This document shows positions 54,790 to 62,218 of a stretch of DNA of 64,000 bases, one piece after another. The DNA is from CBDAUN01 sp965200645 (GTDB lineage Bacteria; Pseudomonadota; Gammaproteobacteria; Arenicellales; JAJDZL01), in contig CBDAUN010000002.1 in the NCBI GenBank assembly GCA_965200645.1, positions 186,001 to 250,000 of the forward strand, in the 5' to 3' direction. The stretch's first letter is position 1, and every line of letters begins with the position of its first letter. The notes under the pieces are model-generated. The model saw nothing but the letters and a program-made list of their open reading frames with translations, searched no databases and was not told the origin of the DNA. The position numbers and the translations under genes were made by a program.

Positions 54790-55304
54790 TGGTGCCAATG
54801 CCAAAATCATCCTACACCTATGACGATCTGTTGGCCTGTGGGCGCGGCGAATTGTTTGGGGATGGAAATGCTCAACTACCATTACCACCGATGTTGATGT
54901 TTGATCGAATATCAACTATCAATGCACAAGGCGGTGAATTTGGTAAAGGGATTGTCGTTGCTGAGTTGGACATTAGGCCTGATTTGTGGTTTTTTGATTG
55001 TCACTTCAGAAATGACCCGGTGATGCCAGGGTGTCTTGGCCTGGATGCACTGTGGCAACTTGTCGGGTTTTTTCTCGGTTGGCTGGGGCATCCGGGGCAT
55101 GGGCGAGCTCTAGGATCAGGTGAAGTTAAATTTTCAGGACAAATTACCCCGGAAACTAGAATGTTGTCTTACCATCTAAACATTAGGAGAGTGATTTCTA
55201 GAAAGCTTGTAGTCGGTGTGGCGAATGGCGAAGTAGAAGCTGACGGCGTGCGAATTTACTCCGGAAATGACCTTCGTGTCGGCTTATTTTCTACGTCGAA
55301 GTAA
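54789..55304 (+). CDS. fabA: 3-hydroxydecanoyl-ACP dehydratase/isomerase FabA
   Basis: Introduces the cis double bond in the anaerobic unsaturated fatty acid pathway. 171 residues. Catalytic His H72 in CHFRNDPVMPGCLGLDALWQ and the Asp of the LGLD motif (about 86) are in place. The start codon overlaps the stop of the LUD gene. fabB follows 26 bp later, the usual pairing in Gammaproteobacteria. Confidence 0.97.
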   Translation: MVPMPKSSYTYDDLLACGRGELFGDGNAQLPLPPMLMFDRISTINAQGGEFGKGIVVAELDIRPDLWFFDCHFRNDPVMPGCLGLDALWQLVGFFLGWLGHPGHGRALGSGEVKFSGQITPETRMLSYHLNIRRVISRKLVVGVANGEVEADGVRIYSGNDLRVGLFSTSK

Positions 55305-55330
55305 CAGGACACAATATTTTGAGATAGGAA

Positions 55331-56548
55331 ATGAGAAGAGTTGTTATTACAGGAATCGGAGTTGTATCCAGTATTGGTTGCAATAAGGACGAAGTCATTG
55401 GTTCACTGCGGAACGGCACCAGTGGAATTGACTTTGTTCCCGAATACCAAGAACTCGGATTTAGAAGTCAAGTGCACGGCGGTATCGACCTAGATATCAA
55501 TGCTGTTGTCCCAAGAAAAGTGCGACGCTTTATGGGTGATGGTCCAGCTTTCAATTACATTGCTATGCTAGAGGCTATTGAAGATGCAGGCCTCGATGAA
55601 GAACTTGTAAAAGGCACACGCACCGGAATGATTATGGGTTCGGGTGGCGCATCGACTGAAAACATTACACAAGCTGCAGATTTGCTGCGCTCCAAGGGCA
55701 TTCGCCGAGTTGGACCCTATATGGTGCCACGTGCCATGTCCAGTACTAACTCTGCTACGTTGGGAACCATCTTTGGCGTCCGCGGCGTTAGCTATTCCGT
55801 TAGTTCAGCCTGTGCAACCAGTGCCCATTGTGTTGGGAATGGGTCAGAATTAATTCAGTTGAACAAGCAGGATGTTGTCTTTGCAGGTGGAGGTGATGAA
55901 GTTCATTGGACTATGACACTTCTGTTTGATGCGATGGGAGCACTCTCGAGTCGTTACAATGATCAGCCCCAATCGGCCTCTCGACCATTTGATAAGAATC
56001 GAGATGGATTTGTTATTTCTGGCGGTGGTGGTGTTATTGTTTTGGAGGAGCTTGAACACGCTTTGAATAGAGGTGCACGAATTTATGCTGAACTAGTTGG
56101 CTACGGTGCTACGGGAGACGGGTTTGATATGGTTCAACCTTCGGGTGAAGGGGCAATTCGGTGCATGGATATGGCATTGCAGGGTGTAGAGGGTTCAGTG
56201 GATTACGTCAATGCTCACGGAACAAGTACACCGGTCGGAGACATTAAGGAACTAGAATCTCTGTCAGAGATATTTGGAAAAGATGTACCAAAAGTTTCTT
56301 CCACAAAATCAATCACCGGTCATGCACTAGGTGCAGCTGGTGTCAACGAAGCGATTTACACCTTGTTAATGATGGATAACGATTTCATTTCACCGTCGCA
56401 GAATATAGATGAATTGGATCCAGGTGCTGTTGGTATGAATATAGTCCAGCAACCGATAAGTAATGTTGAAATTAATACGGCCCTATCGAATAGTTTCGGA
56501 TTTGGCGGCACCAACGCTACATTAGTTTTCCAAAAATACCCCAACTGA
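55331..56548 (+). CDS. fabB: 3-oxoacyl-ACP synthase I FabB
   Basis: Elongates cis-3-decenoyl-ACP and other acyl-ACPs. 405 residues. Cys161 in SSACATSAHC is the acyl nucleophile; NAHGTSTPVGD and KSITGHALGAAG carry the two catalytic histidines. With fabA it defines the unsaturated fatty acid operon. A 34-bp gap leads to the heme A synthase gene. Confidence 0.97.
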   Translation: MRRVVITGIGVVSSIGCNKDEVIGSLRNGTSGIDFVPEYQELGFRSQVHGGIDLDINAVVPRKVRRFMGDGPAFNYIAMLEAIEDAGLDEELVKGTRTGMIMGSGGASTENITQAADLLRSKGIRRVGPYMVPRAMSSTNSATLGTIFGVRGVSYSVSSACATSAHCVGNGSELIQLNKQDVVFAGGGDEVHWTMTLLFDAMGALSSRYNDQPQSASRPFDKNRDGFVISGGGGVIVLEELEHALNRGARIYAELVGYGATGDGFDMVQPSGEGAIRCMDMALQGVEGSVDYVNAHGTSTPVGDIKELESLSEIFGKDVPKVSSTKSITGHALGAAGVNEAIYTLLMMDNDFISPSQNIDELDPGAVGMNIVQQPISNVEINTALSNSFGFGGTNATLVFQKYPN

Positions 56549-56582
56549 CATAGTATCGTCTTCGGGTACTGCTGTTCTCGAA

Positions 56583-57623
56583 ATGTCTGGTGACATCCGT
56601 CCAATTGTTGCGTGGCTGACTTCGGTCTGCGTGCTTATTGCTCTGCTTATTTCAATTGGAGGCTACACTCGATTAACCAACTCTGGTTTGTCGATTGTAG
56701 AATGGGCTCCAGTTTCTGGGATCATTCCTCCATTGGACGAAACTCAGTGGCAAAACGAATTTGAGGCTTATCAGCAATTTCCTGAATTCAAGATTGCCAA
56801 TCCAGATATGACTCTTGCTGGGTTCAAGAGAATATTTTGGATCGAGTACCTGCACCGAGCAATCGCACGCTTCATCGCTTTCGTATTTTTTGTTCCCTTA
56901 ATGTATTTTCTACTTCGCAGAAGGTTGAATAAATCTTTGGCTTATCGGCTAGGTGTGGTGTTCTTACTGGGTGGTGTTCAAGGAGCGATGGGCTGGTACA
57001 TGGTCCAAAGCGGTCTGGCTGACAATCCAGCAGTCAGTCAATACAGGCTTACGGCCCATCTCGGGTTAGCGGTATTAATTTATGGATACTTGGTTTGGTT
57101 GATAACAGGGTTGCTAATGAATGCCCGTCAATATCATCCAAGTGCTACCCTTTCGAACAAATTAGCCGTCATTGCGTGCCTAGTAATGATTGCTGTCATG
57201 CAAGTCAGTGGAGGATTTATGGCGGGAACTCATGCTGGGTTTGCTTTTAATACCTTTCCGGACATGAATGGTGAATTAGTTCCTGCCGAATTGTTAGCCT
57301 TACAACCTCTTTGGCGAAACTTGTTTGAGAACGTCACAGCGATTCAATTTTTCCACCGTTGGCTTGCTGTGGTGATGTTGCTTGCAGTAGTTTGGTTGTG
57401 GTGCAATCGATTCAAATTCTCAAGTAAAAATATGAGACTATTGCACGATGTTGCACTAGCCGTAGTGGTAGTGCAGTATTTGCTGGGAGTGAGCACCTTA
57501 CTATCCGTGGTTTCAATACCAATAGCACTCACCCATCAGATGGGGTTTGTTAGTCTTGTTACAGTTCTTATCGTACTGTTGAGGCTGACTTTTGACGTTC
57601 AATACCAGTCAACAGCCGGATAA
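56583..57623 (+). CDS. ctaA: heme A synthase (COX15/CtaA)
   Basis: Integral membrane protein, 346 residues with eight predicted helices, that oxidises heme O to heme A for aa3-type cytochrome oxidase. Conserved histidines appear in WIEYLHRAIARF (near 87), LTAHLGLAVL (near 160), FFHRWLAVV (near 258) and LTHQMGF (near 319); GGYTRLTNSGLSIVEWAPV is the N-terminal signature. No oxidase structural genes are in the window. Confidence 0.95.
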   Translation: MSGDIRPIVAWLTSVCVLIALLISIGGYTRLTNSGLSIVEWAPVSGIIPPLDETQWQNEFEAYQQFPEFKIANPDMTLAGFKRIFWIEYLHRAIARFIAFVFFVPLMYFLLRRRLNKSLAYRLGVVFLLGGVQGAMGWYMVQSGLADNPAVSQYRLTAHLGLAVLIYGYLVWLITGLLMNARQYHPSATLSNKLAVIACLVMIAVMQVSGGFMAGTHAGFAFNTFPDMNGELVPAELLALQPLWRNLFENVTAIQFFHRWLAVVMLLAVVWLWCNRFKFSSKNMRLLHDVALAVVVVQYLLGVSTLLSVVSIPIALTHQMGFVSLVTVLIVLLRLTFDVQYQSTAG

Positions 57624-57648
57624 ATCGAATCTAACCTAAATTTTCACT

Positions 57649-59274
57649 CTATAAATTTCGGGCTTTATCTCGCAAAACGAACTTTTGAATTTTTCCGGTA
57701 GAAGTCTTCGGTAGGGGGCCAAACACTACAGATTTTGGAGCTTTGTAACTTGCCATATTGTTCTTGCACCAACTTATGACCTCATCTTCTGAAAGCTCCT
57801 CGCTTTGAGATGCCACTGGGGTAACAAAGGCACAGGGAGTTTCGCCCCACTTGTCATCTGGTCGCGCAACCACCGCTGCTTCCATGATTTGTGGATGCCG
57901 ATATAGTACATCTTCGACTTCTAGGCTGGAAATATTTTCTCCGCCAGAAATTATGATATCTTTGGATCGATCACGCACTTCAATATAGCCATCCGAATGA
58001 GTCACACCTAAGTCTCCAGTGTGATACCAGCCGTGCGCAAATGTTTCGTCAGTTGCATCGGTATTTTTTAAATATCCCTTCATGATGGTATTCCCGCGGG
58101 CCATTAGTTCCCCCATCGACTCTCCGTCATGCGGAGTCTCCAGCATGGTTTCAGGATCAATGACTCTGACATCATCCAGTGTGGGATACATGACGCCTTG
58201 TCGTGCCATCTGTGAGGCACGACCTTGCATATCCAACTCGTCCCAACTATCCTGCCATGCACAAACTGTTGCTGGTCCATAGGTTTCAGTCAAACCATAA
58301 AGATGTAACACACTGAAACCCATTTTTTCCATTTCAGAAATGACCTGGCTGGGTGGAGATGCACCGCCGGTGGCGACCTCCACGATTTGTTCGAATTTGG
58401 TCTTTACCTCTTGGGGGGCGTGAATGAGCATGTTCAGTACTATGGGTGCGCCACACATGTGCGTGATTCTGTTATCACGAATCGATGCGAATATGTCGAC
58501 AGGTTCGACCTTGCGCAAGCACACATGAGTCCCCGAAATGGCAGTAACTGCCCAGGTAAACGTCCAACCGTTGCAATGAAACATTGGCAGTGTCCAAAGG
58601 TAGACGCTGTTGTTGTCGAGACCAAAGGTAAGTGCATTTCCAAGAGCACTAAGGTGGGCGCCACGATGATGAAACACCACTCCCTTTGGATTACCAGTTG
58701 TGCCGGAAGTGTAGTTTAGTGAAATTGCCTGCCACTCATCACTTGGCGGTTGCCAGGTAAAGTTTGGGTCGCCTTCCGACAGAAAAGTTTCGTAATCCAG
58801 CTCTCCAACGAAATCGCCTTCTTGCGTTAAATGATCGTCAATATCAATGACAAGAATGTTCAGCTCAATGCCATCGAGGGCTTCTTGAATGACGTGAGAA
58901 TATTCGCGGTCGGTTAGCAGAACTTTAGCTTCGCCATGTTGCAGAATAAAGGCGATTGTGGCAGCATCCAACCGATAATTTAATGCGTTTAGCACCGCAC
59001 CGCACATTGGAACTCCATAATGTGCTTCTAGCATTGCTGGCGTGTTGGGGGACATAATTGCAACGGTATCTGCGATACCGATACCTCGACCTTTCAGTGC
59101 GCTTGCCAGTTGCCGACAACGATCATAGAACTGTTGGTACGTAAAGGTTCTATTTCCATGAATTACGGCGGTTCTGTTGGGGAATATCCTGGCGGACCGT
59201 TCCAAAAAGGTTAGCGGGGTTAGCGGGTGGTAATTCGCTGGGTTCTTGTCTAAGTCAGACTCGTATATGCTCAT
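57649..59274 (-). CDS. AMP-dependent acyl-CoA synthetase (AlkK/DmdB type)
   Basis: 541 residues. Adenylation motifs: YTSGTTGNPKGVVFHHRGA near residues 189-207, GLTETYGPATVC near 327, WYHTGDLG near 408, and RSKDIIISGGENISSLEVED near 428; the catalytic Lys is in KTSTGKIQKF. The overall shape fits medium-chain and 3-methylmercaptopropionyl-CoA ligase relatives. A DMSP role is only a suggestion; no other dmd gene is seen. Convergent with ctaA. Confidence 0.85.
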   Translation of the reverse strand: MSIYESDLDKNPANYHPLTPLTFLERSARIFPNRTAVIHGNRTFTYQQFYDRCRQLASALKGRGIGIADTVAIMSPNTPAMLEAHYGVPMCGAVLNALNYRLDAATIAFILQHGEAKVLLTDREYSHVIQEALDGIELNILVIDIDDHLTQEGDFVGELDYETFLSEGDPNFTWQPPSDEWQAISLNYTSGTTGNPKGVVFHHRGAHLSALGNALTFGLDNNSVYLWTLPMFHCNGWTFTWAVTAISGTHVCLRKVEPVDIFASIRDNRITHMCGAPIVLNMLIHAPQEVKTKFEQIVEVATGGASPPSQVISEMEKMGFSVLHLYGLTETYGPATVCAWQDSWDELDMQGRASQMARQGVMYPTLDDVRVIDPETMLETPHDGESMGELMARGNTIMKGYLKNTDATDETFAHGWYHTGDLGVTHSDGYIEVRDRSKDIIISGGENISSLEVEDVLYRHPQIMEAAVVARPDDKWGETPCAFVTPVASQSEELSEDEVISWCKNNMASYKAPKSVVFGPLPKTSTGKIQKFVLRDKARNL

Positions 59275-59424
59275 TTTGAGATTTGCTTGATTTGGAGGTC
59301 CGGAATTGTGCGTAAGAAATTCTGACTTAACACGACTTTATTTAGAATTTAGTGACAAATTGTAATACTACTTGCGGCGCAAGAAGGGTTTGTTTGGTAA
59401 CAGACGCATCACCTTGTGGTGAAA

Positions 59425-59461
59425 CTTAGCGCAGGTTGCTCTAACTTCGCTAAGAATTTTT
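59425..59461. terminator. possible terminator or hairpin
   Basis: CTTAGCG and CGCTAAG enclose a 16-nt loop and are followed on the plus strand by AATTTTTG. There is no gene just upstream on that strand, so its use is unclear. Confidence 0.35.
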
Positions 59462-59587
59462 GTCAGAGTGTTAATTGCAAAGCCAACCGTCAGGCTGGTT
59501 GACTTCATGAGCACGACTTCAAAACATATCCAAATTCAACACGTGCTTATGTAGGTGCAACGTGTTCACACCTTGAAGGTAAGTTGA

Positions 59588-59788
59588 TTAACTCGATTCA
59601 TCAAGCATAAAGTTGAATTTGTACCAGCCATATGGGCGCGGAGTTGGGCAACCATAAGGAAAGGGTATCTCAGCCTGATTTTTGCTGTCGTCTGGGATTT
59701 CATCGAGAAAATCAAAATCACCAAGTTGATCAAGTGTTTCACAAAATTGTTCGTGCTGCTGCTCAAATGCAGTTGATTTTTTAAAGTG
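59588..59788 (-). pseudogene. open fragment of unknown protein
   Basis: On the minus strand about 65 codons read HFKKSTAFEQQHEQFCETLD and then PYGCPTPRPYGWYKFNFML up to a stop. The composition looks like real coding sequence, but there is no start and a stop closes it upstream. Not recognised. Confidence 0.35.
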
Positions 59789-59806
59789 CTAATTTTCCTT
59801 GGCATC

Positions 59807-60127
59807 TCAGCCAACCCTCTTTAACTCGGTCTTTGTGTGGATATACTGGTTTATGCTTCCTTTTCTGAAGTAGTCTGAAGCGAGACCGTGATAGTTACGC
59901 ACCATCTCGCTGAACTCAGAATTTTGACCGAAGTCATCAATCTTTAACTTAATATCGGAACTTTGAAGTTCGAGCATAGAAATTCCCCTACCGTGTGAGT
60001 GCCATTTTGGAGCATTTCCAAGCGTTTCAGCGATTTTCTTGGCTCTATCTTTTCTCATTTTGTAGTAACGATTGTACCTATAGAGTCTGTCTCTTACCAA
60101 TCTTTGAATTTGTATTTTAAAAGCCAT
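59807..60127 (-). pseudogene. serine protease (SDH/ClpP-like) C-terminal fragment
   Basis: 106 residues: RDRLYRYNRYYKMRKDRAKK, WHSHGRGISMLELQ, LKIDDFGQNSEFSEMVRNYH. I recall this C-terminal region from SDH-type/ClpP-like periplasmic or cytoplasmic serine proteases. The catalytic Ser domain is missing and the start codon is fortuitous, so this is a remnant. It sits in a decayed stretch between two fatty-acid related genes. Confidence 0.5.
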
Positions 60128-60785
60128 TGCGTCATAAGAGTGACATCATGCTCAACGGCTTGCTGAATTTGGAACACAGGTGCCGGGTCAAACTACTTAA
60201 CAAGAAACACCAACTCTGCCCGACAAGCCGTCGAATTATCGGCATTGTTGATTGTTTTGAAAAACTTTCTCAATTCCTCCAGGTAGCCATAACTCTGAAT
60301 GAAAGTTGCCATCTGATTTCCTGTATTGTGGATCGATGTAGTCACCGAAATCTTCATCCGCGCTACCGGTAACGGTCATGGCGTACTGAACTACATCTAT
60401 GAAATGAACACCCGATAGTGTCAGTAAGTGACGTACAACACCTGACAGGAACAACTTACACCGCAACTAACAATCCAATTGATCGGATGGTCGATTGCGA
60501 CAATTTGCATGAAATCACTGGCCAAACTCGTCACCGAAGGTTCGCCAATAACAACTAACAACTACATCAAACTGTTCCATAACAGCGTCTCAGAAACTGA
60601 CACATAAACCTACGCTCTAAACCCTCCTAACCACCAGCCAGAACCTATGCTACTCAAACGAATGGTTTTTATCGTTTTGGCGCCATTAACTGTCTAATCA
60701 TCGATGATGGGACAATACAGACAGGTTAAGTTTATGAAAAGTATAATTTTGTGAAAATTTCATGTATTGATTGGACTGTTAGAGT
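60128..60785. other. decayed intergenic stretch upstream of the FabD-like gene
   Basis: Minus-strand frame FIDVVQYAMTVTGSADEDFG with YIDPQYRKSDGNFHSELWLP near 60240-60400 looks once coding, but is broken by stops and not identified. TATAAT at 60742-60747 precedes the FabD-like gene; its -35 is unclear. Confidence 0.35.
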
Positions 60786-61778
60786 ATGACAACATCTTCG
60801 CCCAAAATTTTGTTTCTTTTTCCAGGCCAGGGTGCGCAATATCCGGGAATTGGAAGCGACCTGCTTTCTAACTATGCCACTGCTCGAGACACCTATGAGT
60901 CGGCTTCTAAAGCACTGGGTTATGACATGTTTGAACTAAGTGATGTAGCAGCAGGGGACGAGATTCATCTAACGCAATACACTCAGCCTGCACTACTGAC
61001 GCATTCCAGTGCCTGTCTGAGAGTCTTTCTCAAAGAGGCTGAAATTGAAATAAAACCAGCGTTTACATGCGGACACAGTCTCGGCGAATATAGTGCTTTG
61101 GTAGCTGCTGGAGCGATTGATTTCGAGTCTGCAGTCAAGTTGGTTTCTCGACGTGGGGAGTTGATGGGGAAGTTTGGCGAAGGCGAAATGCAGGCTTTAC
61201 CTTTGACTTTAGAACAAGCATCGTCATGGATTTATAAAAATTACTGTGCCATAGCCGCATGCAATCTTCCCGAACAAACCGTAGCAGGAGGACGACCGGA
61301 GGACCTAGACAGATTAATTACCGACCTAAACGGGCAATTCCCCGGAAAGACGGGGGTTCGGCTCAAGACAGAAGGTGCATTTCATACCTATTACATGATT
61401 TCGGCTGCATATGCGTACCGTAAAGTTATTGACGAATTTGACTTCAGAATTCCAATTTGTCCGGTCGCATCAAACTTTACTGGCGATTTTCATGAAGAAC
61501 GGATTGAAACGATTCAGTCTAATCTCTTCTATCAACTTTTTCATCCGGTACTGTTTCACAAAAATTTAATGACTATAGCGGAGCAAGGAGTTGATGTGGT
61601 CATAGAATTTGGAGGTGGTTTAGGAGCTGGCAACGACCCTGCAGAAAAGCGACCCAATCTTGCAGGAACAATCACTCGTGCCTATCGGCGTGCGTCTCCA
61701 CGCCCTGTTTATCATTCGGTGATCAATATGAAAACGCTAGAGTCAGCTGTTCTATCAGTTCAAAACATGGCGAATTAA
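60786..61778 (+). CDS. FabD-like acyltransferase (ACP S-malonyltransferase family)
   Basis: 330 residues. Acyl-enzyme serine S98 in CGHSLGEYSALV, the RRGELMG arginine segment near 122-128, and H200 in EGAFHTYYM; LFPGQGAQYPGIG opens the fold. It lies alone, not in a fabH-fabD-fabG-acpP cluster, so it is probably not the main malonyl transferase. The neighbouring carboxylase and epimerase suggest an alternative acyl substrate such as methylmalonyl-CoA. That is inference. Confidence 0.8.
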   Translation: MTTSSPKILFLFPGQGAQYPGIGSDLLSNYATARDTYESASKALGYDMFELSDVAAGDEIHLTQYTQPALLTHSSACLRVFLKEAEIEIKPAFTCGHSLGEYSALVAAGAIDFESAVKLVSRRGELMGKFGEGEMQALPLTLEQASSWIYKNYCAIAACNLPEQTVAGGRPEDLDRLITDLNGQFPGKTGVRLKTEGAFHTYYMISAAYAYRKVIDEFDFRIPICPVASNFTGDFHEERIETIQSNLFYQLFHPVLFHKNLMTIAEQGVDVVIEFGGGLGAGNDPAEKRPNLAGTITRAYRRASPRPVYHSVINMKTLESAVLSVQNMAN

Positions 61779-61813
61779 TTCTGCCATCTGTTGTGCAAAA
61801 TCACTGACAAGTG

Positions 61814-62218
61814 CTAAACCTGTTCAATCTCAATTAGTGTTCCATTGAAATCTTTTGGATGCAAAAACAGCACCGGCTTGTTGTGTGCGCCGAATTTTGG
61901 ATTACCGTCCCCGATGATTCGCATTCCCTCTGCAGTCAGTTGATCTCTTGCAGCGTAAATATCATCGACTTCGTAGCAAATGTGGTGAACACCTCCGGAT
62001 TGATTGCGTTCCAGAAAATTTGAAATAGGCGAATTTTCACCCAAAGGATGCAATAGTTCAATCTTTGTATTGGGTAGTTCTACAAAGACCGTAGTGACTC
62101 CGTGTTCCGGTAGAGACACAGGAGCTGATACCTTCGCACCAAGGACGTTTCGATAAAGATTTGCTGCTGCGGTTAAATCAGGGACTGCAATAGCGACGTG
62201 ATTCAGATTTCCAATCAT
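61814..62218 (-). CDS. mce: methylmalonyl-CoA epimerase
   Basis: VOC-superfamily metalloenzyme, 134 residues, that interconverts (R)- and (S)-methylmalonyl-CoA. The family pattern LNHVAIAVPDL at the start, IELLHPLGENSPI and HHICYEVDD in the middle, and KPVLFLHPKDFNGTLIEIEQ at the end supply metal and substrate contacts. Its start overlaps the carboxylase stop by 4 bp, so the two are coupled, supporting a propionyl-CoA route. Confidence 0.9.
   Translation of the reverse strand: MIGNLNHVAIAVPDLTAAANLYRNVLGAKVSAPVSLPEHGVTTVFVELPNTKIELLHPLGENSPISNFLERNQSGGVHHICYEVDDIYAARDQLTAEGMRIIGDGNPKFGAHNKPVLFLHPKDFNGTLIEIEQV

Noticed and set aside
60236..60466. 76-residue minus-strand frame
   Set aside because: It has no good start and joins broken sequence; not accepted as a gene.
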